Of a stretch of 9,726 nt of DNA, positions 1 to 8,018 are shown one piece after another. Origin of the DNA: JANXSD01 sp043758125. Its GTDB lineage: Bacteria > Bacteroidota > Bacteroidia > AKYH767-A > OLB10. Below the pieces are notes generated by a model that did not search any database, was not told the origin of the DNA, and worked only from the letters and a program-made list of their open reading frames with translations. Where the stretch lies: assembly GCA_043758125.1 (NCBI GenBank), contig JAYVOC010000241.1, positions 1-9,726 of the forward strand, in the 5' to 3' direction. Made by a program: the position numbers and the translations under genes. Numbering within the stretch: the first letter of the stretch is position 1; each line of letters opens with the position of its first letter.

Positions 1-23
1 TATAAAAGATTTAAAACAATAAA

Positions 24-3000
24 TTACTCAATAAGAATTCGAATTTGCTCAGTTTTATCAGCAAGTTTGAATTGAAGCATGTAAATCCCACTAGATATTC
101 CACCTACATAAATTTGCATTTGATTGGTACCTGGAATTGCAGGTTTCGTCTTTTTCAAAATTAGTCTGCTTGTTGCGTCAAATAATTGCACTGAATAAAC
201 ATCTTCCTTTTCTGAATAAAACTCAATTGTTAATTTGTCATTTACTGGATTTGGATATGCAATAAAATTAAATGCTGATTTATTATCACCAATTCGCGGA
301 CAGTTTGAAGCAGATATATTATCTAATACACGCGTATTAGAAGTTCCGCATAAATTTGAAGCCTTTACAGTTATCGTTTGACTATTAACTACAGATGATC
401 CAACTACCGTTATACTTTTAGTTCCTTGCCCACTCAAAATCGATAACCCTCTTGTGGTAGTCCAAATATAATTTGAAGTTCCTGTTATTGTAGATACACT
501 ATAACCTGAGCCGACATTAGTACATATCGCTAAAGAACCTCCTATTAAACTTGGAAATGCTGGAGCGGCAATTACAGTTATTGATCGAGAAGCTCCGTTT
601 CCACAATTATTTACTGCGGCTACAGTGATGTTTCCTCCAACATAAGTATTGGTAAAATCAACTAGTAAGGATGTTCCCGTATTGGAGCCGATAATACTTA
701 CACCTGTTGGAACATTCCAGATATAACTTGATGCTCCAATTACATTTGATGGTATTGAATAAGTAACACTAACCATACCGCACATGCCAGATGTTGGACC
801 CACAATAGATACTGGCGCGGAAAGAAGATTTAATGTAACAATACGAGTTCTAGCCGGGCTGATGCCACAACCATTTGCACTTGAAACACCTACCGTACCA
901 CCTGCAAATCCAGCTGAATATTTGACAGAAATAATATTAGAATTTGTACCAGATAATATTGTTGCACCAGTTGGCAATGACCAATTATATCTAATCGAGC
1001 GTGCCACTATTGCAATAGAATACGTTGCAATATCACCCGGACAAATTTTATCAGGGCCTGATATAGAACCAGGTTGAACTGGAATTGTAAGCTGAGCTGA
1101 TATTGATTTTGTGCTAGCTAAACTGCTTACACAACCAAAACTATTTTTAGTTTTAACTCCAACGAACCCTCCTACTCCATTATGAATATATGAATTAATA
1201 AAGCTAACATTAATAACAGCAGTTCCTTGCCCTGTTAAAATTGTAACTCCTGGCGGAACTGTCCATGTATAAACTGATGCTCCCAAAACTGCCGCTACAC
1301 TATATGAGGTAGTAAATGTAGAAGAAGGATTACAAAATTCAGCAGTTCCACTTATTATACCAGCATCGTTTGGCAATGCTTGGAATACTACATTCATTTG
1401 ATCAATACCTGGAGAACAAGGTAATGCTGCATTTGTAGTTAATGTTAAAATTATTGATCCGTTAGAATAATCTGATAGAGATGGATTATAAATTGCATTT
1501 AACGAAGCAGATGATGGAGAAAACAAACCTGTACCACTTGTTGTCCATGTAGCATTTGTAGCACTTCCTCCAATTGAACCTTGCAATAAAATGTTTGTTC
1601 CTACACATATTAAAGTATCATATCCAGCAAATGCTGTTGGTGCATTTGTACAACTACCTATACATCCTTCATCAATAGTTCCATTACAATTATCATCAAT
1701 AAAATTACCACAAACTTCTATTGCAAAAGGATGAATAACTGAATTACTATCGTTACAATCGATAGCACTATTTATAAGAGACGATGAATAATTTACTCCT
1801 GGAGAAGTACATGCCATGGTAATTGTTCCATTTGAATATCCATCATGATCTGCATCAAAATACCAGTTAGACAATGGTGTAACATTTATTGTTTTAATTT
1901 GTGAAACACTATTGCTACAACTAGCACTATCAACTTGCAATAAACTAATTATTGTATTCAAAGTGGTAGCATTTAATAGTAATGTTGCTTTCCCAAATGC
2001 ATTCAAAGTGATGACAGAAATTGGATTACTGTTCACTTGATATTTAATAGATCCATTCGCTGGTCCATTAAAAGTTAATGCAATTGTATCACCACTACAA
2101 ACTGTGTCTTTATTGGAAGATATTGATGCTTGCAACAAAGCAGGATCGTTTAAATTTACATCTGTAGCTGCAATACAACCATTGTGATCAATAACAATGT
2201 AATGTGTAGTGCCAGCAACTTGTAAGAATGAACCAATACCACTTTGATAAGGTGTTGTTCCTCCTGATGCACTTACACCAACAGTTGAATTTCCACCATG
2301 ACAAATTATTAAATTTGGCGCTAATGCACTAATCAATAATGAAGATGGCTCAGCAATTATTACGGAATCTGTATTAACACAACCAATCGAATCAGTTACT
2401 TGTAAATAATATTTTCCAGCAGCCAAACCTGTTATTGATGAGGAAGTCAATCCACTAGTATTCCACAAATAACTTACAGGACCAATTGCACCAGTTACAA
2501 CAGATGAAGCATTTCCATTGGTACCTCCATTACACAAAACATCTACATGACTAATTGTTTGATGAATTGTACAACCAGTGCCTACAACGAATGAAGAACC
2601 CATCGATGTACATCCATTTGCATCTGTTACAATAACCGAATAAATGCCTGAAGCATGTGAATTGGGAATGGTATCTGAAGGTGTTGATTTTCCATCACTC
2701 CACAAATACATGTATGGTAAAACACCACCTGAAACATGAACAGATAATATAGATTTTATAGAATCTGTTGAAACAGTAAAAGAGGAAACTAATACTGGAG
2801 GATTTAATATAATTGTAGCAGCAGTATCAATACAACCATGACTGTCCGTTACCGTTAGAGAATAATTTCCTACTGGTAAATTAATTTGATAATCATTTGT
2901 AGAACCATTACTCCATTGGTATCCGTAAGGCGAAACACCACCAGAAGCAGAACCTGAAAGCAAACCAATTTGTGCTCCACAACCAATGTAAGTTCCAAAT

Positions 3001-6000
3001 GCATATGCTATCAATTGTGGCGGTTGATTTACTATTGCATTATCAATCGCTGTACAACCACGCCTATCTGTAACTGTAATAGAATATGTTGATGCTGACA
3101 AATTATTTATAATAAAATTTGTAGAATTCGTAGACCACTTGTAAGTGTAACTTGGATCGCCACCAATTGCAACAATTGATGCAGTACCATTCGTATCGCC
3201 GAAACAATTTAATGTTGATCCAGTTGTTTGTGTTGAAATCTTTGTTGGTTCTCTAAGACGAATTGAATCTAGCAATTGACAACCATTCGTATCAGTAACT
3301 AATAAACGATAGGTTCCTGCAATTAATCCAGTTCTATTTTGTGTTGTTATAGAATCATTCCACCAATAGTGATAAGCTAAATTTCCACCGCTTATAGTTG
3401 CATTTATTGCTCCATCAGAAAAGCCAAAACAAGAAATAGGATAACCATTATGATCGAGTGCAATTAATGAACTCACCATTGCTGCGGGTGCATGCAACGT
3501 GAATGAACTAGCTATTGAACAACCCTCCGAATCTGCAACAATTACAGCATAATTTCCTTCAAAAAGTGTATCCGCAGTTTGAGTTATTTGGTTATCCGAC
3601 CAATGATATGTAAACGGACCAGTTCCTCCAAAAGGGTGAGCAGTAATTGCTCCTCTATCTCCATGACATCGAATTTCATTTCCACCAATATACGTTGTAG
3701 AATTAAATGATAATGTTAATACTGGTGGCTCAATCAAAGAAATACTTCCATTGCCAATACATCCATTCGCATCTGTTATTGTTACCGAATATGAACCTTG
3801 ACCAACATTAGAAATTGTTGAAGTTGTTGCGCTTGTATTCCACAAATAATTGTAGGGCGCAGTTCCTCCCGCAGAAGTTGTGACACTACCATCCGAAACT
3901 CCATAACAACTTGTATTGAATCCTCGAGTATTTTTCGGACTCGATAATATCGGACTTACTAAAGTTGGTTGAGTGATAATAAATGTTGTGTCACTTTTAC
4001 AACCGATATTATCAGTTACTTCAACAGAATAAACTGAAGCGATGAGCGAAGAAATACTTGCAGATGTTGAGCCTGTATTCCAAGAATAATTGTACGGCGC
4101 AACAGTTCCCATTCCTGTAGCAATTAACGCAGCGTCATTTCCCCCATGGCATAAAACAGAACTCGTTTGAGAAACATGAATCAATGGAAGTGGAACAACA
4201 TTTACTGCTATACTATTTGTCATCCTACTACATCCAGTTAAAGTATCAATGATTTCAGCAGAATAAGTTCCACTAGAATAAACGTTATAAGTATATCCAC
4301 TTATAGGTAAGTAAAATGTTTGACCCGTTTGATAATTATAGGAAGCATACAAAATGACAGATCCATTCAAGTACCAATGATAAATTGAATTGGGATCGCC
4401 TGATGTGTTTAGTGTAACGTAATTACCTTGGCAAACAGTAGTAGATCCCCCAGCTGAAATCAATCCATTAGGTAATGGATTTACAATAACTGAGATTGGC
4501 GATGATATAGAGCAACAACCATTCACATCTGTTACAGAAACGGTAAAAATTCCCGCGGTTGTAATTCCATTAATTGATGCAGTAGTAGATCCATTCGACC
4601 ACAAATAAGTGCCAATTGGTTGTGCTGTTAGATTAACATTTTCACCTTGGCAAAAAGTAGTTGGTTTATTACTACTTATACTTGCAGTAGGATGAAACGA
4701 TACTAATGTTGGTATTGATGTATTAGTACAACCGTTGACATCCGTAATTGTTATAGTGTAATATCCTGAAACTGCTGCAGTAATTTGTTGTGTTGATGAA
4801 CCTTGCGACCATTGATAAGTTATAGCAGGGGTACTCTTTAAAATTGTATTTGCACCAACGCATAATGTGGTACCGCCATTTGCACTAATAACAGGTTGTG
4901 CTGCTGAATTAACAACCACAACAATTGCATTTGTCATTAAAGTACATCCTGTTAACGTATCGATATCCATCGCTGAAAATGATCCACTACTTGTTGCGGT
5001 ATAGGAATATCCTTCTACATTGTAATATACATATTGACTACTATATATATTCCATACAGCATACATTAATGGTTGTCCATTTTGATACCATTGATATTTT
5101 GTATGTGCAACACCAGATGTGTTAATCGTAACCGAACTTCCATTACAAAATGTAGTTGATCCGTTCGGAATAATGACACCAACTGGCAATGGATTCACAT
5201 GAATAGCAACAGCAGTTGTATCATTACAACCACCAGCTAGTTCAGTGACGATCACCCATGCGCTATCATTAGTTGTGTTAACATTTATTGATTGAGAAGT
5301 AGATCCATTAAACCATAAATAACTTACACCTGAATTAGGATGTGCCGTTAATTGAACGGAAGCATCAGCACAAAATGTTAATGGACTATTAGCAGTAATG
5401 GTAGCAACAGGATGTACCTCAACTACAATTGGTATCGACCATGCTTTACAACCATACTGATTGAAAACAGTATCAACAAAAATTCCTGAATGGGTAATAT
5501 ATTGAGAAGAAGTTATTGCTCCATTATTCCATATATTATTTAGCGATGCACTTGAAGTAAGGGTTAATGCTCCTCCGTTACAAAAACTTAACGCACCACT
5601 TGATGTAACAATTGGAATTGGCGGTAATGGATTGACAATAACTGATGTTAATAATGAGCTAGCAGTACATCCATCACTATCTACAATAGCAACATTATAA
5701 TTACCAGTTGAATTAACTAATATACTTTTTGTTGTAGCACCATTCGACCAACTATAACTTGAGGAAGAATTAGCAACTAAATTAACTCTTGCATCAGCAC
5801 AAAAAACAGTTGGTCCATTAGGAGTAATTGTTGCATTAGCTACTGGAAATTTATGTACTGAAGTATATTGTGATGAAATCGAACATCCATTGGCATTTGT
5901 TACAACAATATTATAGCTACCACTTGTATCAGTAGTTATTGATGAAGATGTTTGACCACTACTCCATAATAAATTACCAGCAGAAGCACACGATAAAGTT

Positions 6001-8018
6001 AAATTTATTCCAGGGCAAAAATCTAATGATCCACTACTTGTAATTACAGGAATAGAAGGTTGTGTAAGCATATTAATGTTTACTGAAGAAGTACCAGTAC
6101 ATCCAAGTAAATCACTTACCGTAACTGAATAAATTCCACCTAAACTAACTACAATTTTAGAAGTAGTAGCACCACCAGTCCATTGATAAGAATTAAAACC
6201 AGATGTAGCAATCAAGCTATCTGTTTTTCCCTGACAGAAATTAGCATTAGAAAAAATATTTACAATCGGATTATGCTTATCAATATTTACAACTGAAGAT
6301 GCACCAGGACAATTTGTAGCATCAGTAGCAATAACAATATACGATCCTGAATTTTTCACTGTAATGCTAGAAGTTGTAGCAATCACAGAATTATTACTGA
6401 TCCATTGATACGAATTAAATCCAGGAGTTGCTACCAAAATAGTACTATCACCATTACAAAAACTTAAAGGACGTTGATTAGTAACTACAGGAGTTGGCGT
6501 GCTTGCACATGGAGAAACTAAAAGAGCAGTTGTAAAATATGAACCCCAATTTGTATCACGTCCTTTCATTCTTACATTAAGTTTATGTAGTCCGATTGGA
6601 ATTCCAACGCTTAACAAAGTAGCTTGTGCTTGTTCAATTGCGTTATTGAAATTTCCATTCATTCCAATTACAATTAACGGTGGAAAATTATCAATGCTCA
6701 CTTCCCCTTCTACAACTTTAAGATCACGAGCATTAATAGGATTCTCAATTGATATTGCTGTTGTAAAAGCTTTACCCCAATTACCTGCAACATCTTTTAC
6801 ACGTACACATAAATTATGTAATCCAACTGGCATCAATGCGATTGAAGATTTATAAACACTTTCAATAGCGTTATCGAATGCACCATCAAATGCCAATAAT
6901 GTTGTAGTATTTTGAGTTGTATCATTATCCCAATAAAGTTGGCCAGCTGATACATTAATATTTCGATATGCAATTGGCCCTTCAACACTAAGAGCAGTGG
7001 TAAATGTTGGTCCCCAACCGTTAGCTGAATCACGCAATTGAATGTTAATTGTATGCATACCAACTGATGGCGCTGCAAGCGACTTAAACACTGTTTCAAA
7101 AGCATCATTAAAAGCACCATCAAAGGCGATCATATTTGGTAAGGATGGAACATTTGCATCATACCAAACACGGCCATCAATAACTTTAATGCTTCTATCA
7201 ACTTTAATTTGCTTTTCTACACTTATTGCAGTTGTGAAAGCTGGACTATAATGACCTGTATTATCCATTACTTCCACGCTTAAAGTATGCAATCCAGAAA
7301 CTGAAAAAGTTGCTATTGCAGATGACTGAACGAATGTATTAATTGCATTAGTAGCATTTCCATTCAAGAAAATTAATCCTGTTGCTGACGATGAATTTCC
7401 ATCCCAGTAAACTCTAGCGAATGATGCTGAAAGAGTACGCGCTGTAATTAAATTTTCAATGCTTACTGCAGTTGTAAACGGAGGGCTGTATTGTGAATTA
7501 TTATCCAATACTTGAACAGACAATGTATGCAAACCTGCAGTTGCAAAAGAATTTATTGGAGTAGATTGAACAAAAGAATTAATTGCATTCGATGCATTAC
7601 CATTAAAGATAATTAATGCTGAAGCACCTGCTATATTATTATCCCAATAAACACGTGCAATCGAAGCCGAAATATTCCTTGCAGTGATTGCATTTTCAAC
7701 ACTTATTGCCGAGGTAAAAACCGTTCCCCAATGTCCGAGTGAATCTTGCATACGAATATTAAATGTATGCAACCCTGCTGACAAATTTATTGATGATGAT
7801 CTTACTGCAGTTTGTATTGCATAATTAGGGCTTCCTTGTAAGCTAATAGATGTACCAAGGCCCTGCCCAGGCTCAATATCCCAGTAATATTCTGCTGCTG
7901 TTATTTTTCCTCTACCTACTTGAGCAAATAGACTGGATGAAATAAGCAACATGAATACGAGTATTTTCGTCAGACTTTTCATGCTGTTTCGATTTAGAAA
8001 TAAGGAGGAGAAAACCAT
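24..8018 (-). CDS. Giant multidomain T9SS-secreted surface protein (Ig-like/SprB-like/PKD-like repeats, type A sorting domain)
   Basis: Intact frame of 2664 codons. The 8018 start overlaps the upstream stop by one base. The internal ATG at 7980-7982 (M13) is the more likely true start, because a textbook signal peptide (MKSLTKILVFMLLISSSLFA) begins there. Order of modules, numbered from 8018: signal 13-33; six 70-80 residue repeats 38-504; ten Ig-like domains 519-1287; nine SprB-like repeats 1288-1960; Ig-like 1970-2048; MopE-type metal-binding motif 2051-2119; Ig-like 2121-2216; four PKD-like domains 2221-2573; T9SS type A sorting domain 2585-2664. Most Ig and SprB units carry one Cys near the start and one in a 'GC' near the end, which fits disulfides in an exported protein. 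By T9SS knowledge it should cross the outer membrane and be anchored or released by the PorU-type sortase. No catalytic domain is seen, so adhesin or matrix protein is inferred. It contains SprB-like repeats but is not shown to be SprB: the tail is type A and no sprF-like gene lies in the window. The export and domain reading is firm; the function is a guess. Confidence 0.93.
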   Translation of the reverse strand: MVFSSLFLNRNSMKSLTKILVFMLLISSSLFAQVGRGKITAAEYYWDIEPGQGLGTSISLQGSPNYAIQTAVRSSSINLSAGLHTFNIRMQDSLGHWGTVFTSAISVENAITARNISASIARVYWDNNIAGASALIIFNGNASNAINSFVQSTPINSFATAGLHTLSVQVLDNNSQYSPPFTTAVSIENLITARTLSASFARVYWDGNSSSATGLIFLNGNATNAINTFVQSSAIATFSVSGLHTLSVEVMDNTGHYSPAFTTAISVEKQIKVDRSIKVIDGRVWYDANVPSLPNMIAFDGAFNDAFETVFKSLAAPSVGMHTINIQLRDSANGWGPTFTTALSVEGPIAYRNINVSAGQLYWDNDTTQNTTTLLAFDGAFDNAIESVYKSSIALMPVGLHNLCVRVKDVAGNWGKAFTTAISIENPINARDLKVVEGEVSIDNFPPLIVIGMNGNFNNAIEQAQATLLSVGIPIGLHKLNVRMKGRDTNWGSYFTTALLVSPCASTPTPVVTNQRPLSFCNGDSTILVATPGFNSYQWISNNSVIATTSSITVKNSGSYIVIATDATNCPGASSVVNIDKHNPIVNIFSNANFCQGKTDSLIATSGFNSYQWTGGATTSKIVVSLGGIYSVTVSDLLGCTGTSSVNINMLTQPSIPVITSSGSLDFCPGINLTLSCASAGNLLWSSGQTSSSITTDTSGSYNIVVTNANGCSISSQYTSVHKFPVANATITPNGPTVFCADARVNLVANSSSSYSWSNGATTKSILVNSTGNYNVAIVDSDGCTASSLLTSVIVNPLPPIPIVTSSGALSFCNGGALTLTSSASLNNIWNNGAITSSQYITHSGIFVDTVFNQYGCKAWSIPIVVEVHPVATITANSPLTFCADASVQLTAHPNSGVSYLWFNGSTSQSINVNTTNDSAWVIVTELAGGCNDTTAVAIHVNPLPVGVIIPNGSTTFCNGSSVTINTSGVAHTKYQWYQNGQPLMYAVWNIYSSQYVYYNVEGYSYTATSSGSFSAMDIDTLTGCTLMTNAIVVVVNSAAQPVISANGGTTLCVGANTILKSTPAITYQWSQGSSTQQITAAVSGYYTITITDVNGCTNTSIPTLVSFHPTASISSNKPTTFCQGENVNLTAQPIGTYLWSNGSTTASINGITTAGIFTVSVTDVNGCCSISSPISVIVNPLPNGLISAGGSTTVCQGNYVTLNTSGDPNSIYHWYLNGSVILYASYNYQTGQTFYLPISGYTYNVYSSGTYSAEIIDTLTGCSRMTNSIAVNVVPLPLIHVSQTSSVLCHGGNDAALIATGMGTVAPYNYSWNTGSTSASISSLIASVYSVEVTDNIGCKSDTTFIITQPTLVSPILSSPKNTRGFNTSCYGVSDGSVTTSAGGTAPYNYLWNTSATTSTISNVGQGSYSVTITDANGCIGNGSISLIEPPVLTLSFNSTTYIGGNEIRCHGDRGAITAHPFGGTGPFTYHWSDNQITQTADTLFEGNYAVIVADSEGCSIASSFTLHAPAAMVSSLIALDHNGYPISCFGFSDGAINATISGGNLAYHYWWNDSITTQNRTGLIAGTYRLLVTDTNGCQLLDSIRLREPTKISTQTTGSTLNCFGDTNGTASIVAIGGDPSYTYKWSTNSTNFIINNLSASTYSITVTDRRGCTAIDNAIVNQPPQLIAYAFGTYIGCGAQIGLLSGSASGGVSPYGYQWSNGSTNDYQINLPVGNYSLTVTDSHGCIDTAATIILNPPVLVSSFTVSTDSIKSILSVHVSGGVLPYMYLWSDGKSTPSDTIPNSHASGIYSVIVTDANGCTSMGSSFVVGTGCTIHQTISHVDVLCNGGTNGNASSVVTGAIGPVSYLWNTSGLTSSSITGLAAGKYYLQVTDSIGCVNTDSVIIAEPSSLLISALAPNLIICHGGNSTVGVSASGGTTPYQSGIGSFLQVAGTTHYIVIDHNGCIAATDVNLNDPALLQASISSNKDTVCSGDTIALTFNGPANGSIKYQVNSNPISVITLNAFGKATLLLNATTLNTIISLLQVDSASCSNSVSQIKTINVTPLSNWYFDADHDGYSNGTITMACTSPGVNYSSSLINSAIDCNDSNSVIHPFAIEVCGNFIDDNCNGTIDEGCIGSCTNAPTAFAGYDTLICVGTNILLQGSIGGSATNATWTTSGTGLFSPSSASLNAIYNPSLSDYSNGSIILTLTTNAALPCSPGIDQMNVVFQALPNDAGIISGTAEFCNPSSTFTTSYSVAAVLGASVYTWTVPPGVTILTGQGTAVINVSFINSYIHNGVGGFVGVKTKNSFGCVSSLASTKSISAQLTIPVQPGSISGPDKICPGDIATYSIAIVARSIRYNWSLPTGATILSGTNSNIISVKYSAGFAGGTVGVSSANGCGISPARTRIVTLNLLSAPVSIVGPTSGMCGMVSVTYSIPSNVIGASSYIWNVPTGVSIIGSNTGTSLLVDFTNTYVGGNITVAAVNNCGNGASRSITVIAAPAFPSLIGGSLAICTNVGSGYSVSTITGTSNYIWTTTRGLSILSGQGTKSITVVGSSVVNSQTITVKASNLCGTSNTRVLDNISASNCPRIGDNKSAFNFIAYPNPVNDKLTIEFYSEKEDVYSVQLFDATSRLILKKTKPAIPGTNQMQIYVGGISSGIYMLQFKLADKTEQIRILIE
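27..266 (-). other. T9SS type A C-terminal sorting domain
   Basis: The last 80 residues (2585-2664) contain AYPNPVND (YPNP at 2588-2591), then 'LTIEF', 'VQLFDATSRLI', 'GGISSGIYMLQF' and a basic ending 'EQIRILIE'. This is the conserved order of the type A T9SS sorting domain, which is recognised by the outer-membrane T9SS machinery and normally cut off and exchanged for a surface anchor by the PorU-type sortase. The stop is at 24-26. Confidence 0.93.
300..1658 (-). repeat. Ig-like domain and four PKD-like domains before the sorting tail
   Basis: Residues 2121-2216 form an Ig-like module with 'AGYDTLICVG', 'GSIGGSATNATWTTSGTG' and 'SDYSNGSIILTLTT', a pattern common in Bacteroidota surface proteins. 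Four PKD-like units follow, at about 2221-2315, 2318-2400, 2403-2485 and 2489-2573. Each has an opening Cys (C2229, C2326, C2413, C2499), a 'Y-x-W-[TSN]-[VLT]-P' or 'YIWTT' strand, then 'GxxIxxGxxT', 'I.V.F' and a 'NxCG' or 'FGC' turn (C2296, C2384, C2472, C2557). They act as a rigid stalk ahead of the T9SS tail by analogy with similar proteins. Confidence 0.82.
1662..1868 (-). other. MopE-type putative metal-binding motif within the giant protein
   Basis: Residues 2051-2119. It opens with WYFDADHDGY (acidic D2055, D2057, D2059) and continues with 'DCNDSNSVIHP' (D2087-C2088) and 'EVCGNFIDDNCNGTIDEGC' (C2103, C2111, C2119). This order of DxDxDG, DCxD, HP, EVC and DDxCxGxxDEGC is the hallmark of the putative metal-binding motif found in the copper-binding protein MopE and in many secreted myxobacterial and Bacteroidota proteins. 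Here the residue after HP is F where G is usual. Calcium binding by the acidic loop is plausible from its resemblance to other DxDxDG sites, but the metal is not shown by sequence. Confidence 0.85.
2139..4157 (-). repeat. Nine SprB-like repeats of the giant protein
   Basis: Units start at about residues 1288, 1369, 1449, 1528, 1603, 1678, 1745, 1827 and 1904. The consensus seen is C-[HYF]-G-x-x-x-G, then xGG-x-x-PY-x-Y-x-W, then 'GxYSVxVTDxxGC' and a closing [EQ]P. This matches the SprB repeat known from the gliding adhesin SprB of Flavobacterium johnsoniae and many other T9SS cargo proteins. Unit 7 lacks the opening cysteine and its CxG motif. Unit 9 lacks the Y-x-W core and is shortened to about 57 residues. 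Linkers between units 1-4 contain extra 15-20 residue stretches. Confidence 0.88.
4158..5591 (-). repeat. Tandem duplication of a three-domain Ig block (239 + 239 residues)
   Basis: Ig units 5-6-7 (residues 810-1048; 4875-5591) and 8-9-10 (1049-1287; 4158-4874) match one to one and have the same total length. Units 5 and 8 both end in an 'HPxAxIxxNxP' linker. Units 6 and 9 both end in a 'NPLP' linker. Units 7 and 10 both have the long tyrosine-rich insertion followed by 'DTLTGC' and 'MTN'. The two copies differ widely at the DNA level, so this is an old duplication kept in register and not a fresh one. Confidence 0.8.
4158..6464 (-). repeat. Ten Ig-like (Bacteroidota 'FCxG...GC') domains of the giant protein
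   Basis: Residues 519-1287. Units begin with a [SNDVT]-[FLV]-C-[NQPAV]-[GD] motif (C521, C595, C668, C740, C813, C883, C958, C1053, C1123, C1196). Most continue through a [YL]xW-S/N-N-G segment and a 'SGxYxVxVTDxxGC' strand (for example C570, C640, C712, C784, C1097, C1263), then a proline-rich linker such as NPLP. Unit length is about 70-75 residues, but units 7 and 10 are about 95 because of a tyrosine-rich insertion. The two conserved cysteines per unit are placed to pair. Domains of this kind are common stalk or spacer modules in Bacteroidota surface proteins; no ligand can be named from sequence. Confidence 0.88.
6507..7907 (-). repeat. Six tandem 'AEYYWD...GLHT...FTTA' repeats at the N-terminus of the giant protein
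   Basis: Units at residues 38-119, 120-199, 200-279, 280-356, 357-435 and 436-504. Each has an opening [EV]YxWD-like strand, a middle 'NGN/DGAF-x-NAI' segment, a 'G[LM]H[TNK]' turn (G82, G162, G242, G320, G399, G476), a strand with R or V ending in D, an often 'WG' segment, and a closing FT[ST]A[ILV]xV. The first unit keeps the fullest form, AEYYWDIEPGQG at 42-53, which resembles a motif I know from other Bacteroidota T9SS proteins (AEYFxDxDPGxGNG). The sixth has lost the aromatic opening (EVSIDN). Units 2 and 3 are the closest pair, both 80 residues with about 44 of the first 71 positions identical by eye, so they look like the most recent duplication. The fold is probably an all-beta sandwich (inference). 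Confidence 0.88.
7920..7982 (-). other. Signal peptide of the giant protein, marking the likely true start
   Basis: Residues 13-33 of the long frame form a basic n-region (MKSLTK), a hydrophobic core (ILVFMLLI) and a small-residue c-region (SSSLFAQ), with probable cleavage near FAQ. If translation started at 8018 this would be preceded by 12 further residues (MVFSSLFLNRNS), which are unusual for a signal peptide n-region. The sequence just before the 7982 ATG is A-rich and has no Shine-Dalgarno, as is normal in Bacteroidota, so the ribosome site does not settle the question. The signal directs Sec export to the periplasm before T9SS transport. Confidence 0.85.

Noticed and set aside
784..1077. 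97-codon plus-strand frame
   Set aside because: It lies wholly opposite the PKD-like part of the giant gene, where regular codon use in the true frame creates an antisense open frame. It has no domain or signal of its own.
4925..5125. 66-codon plus-strand frame
   Set aside because: Antisense to Ig unit 7. Its tyrosine and leucine richness comes from the AT-rich aromatic codons on the other strand.
6499..7251. Plus-strand frames at 6499-6855 and 7042-7251 and a minus-strand out-of-frame stretch at 6833-7123
   Set aside because: All overlap the N-terminal repeat region of the giant gene and echo its periodic sequence in other frames.
2139..7907. Periodic repeats that might suggest a CRISPR array or DNA satellite
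   Set aside because: The periodicity is at the protein level (units of 65-95 residues in one frame). The DNA copies are strongly diverged and there are no short exact repeats with spacers.
8003..8010. AGGAGG-like sequence on the plus strand
   Set aside because: It resembles a Shine-Dalgarno, but no plus-strand start codon with a real frame follows, and Bacteroidota rarely use such sites.
24..8018. Possible frameshift or fusion of several genes
   Set aside because: A single frame is unbroken from signal peptide to sorting tail, with expected linkers between modules, so one protein is the simplest reading.
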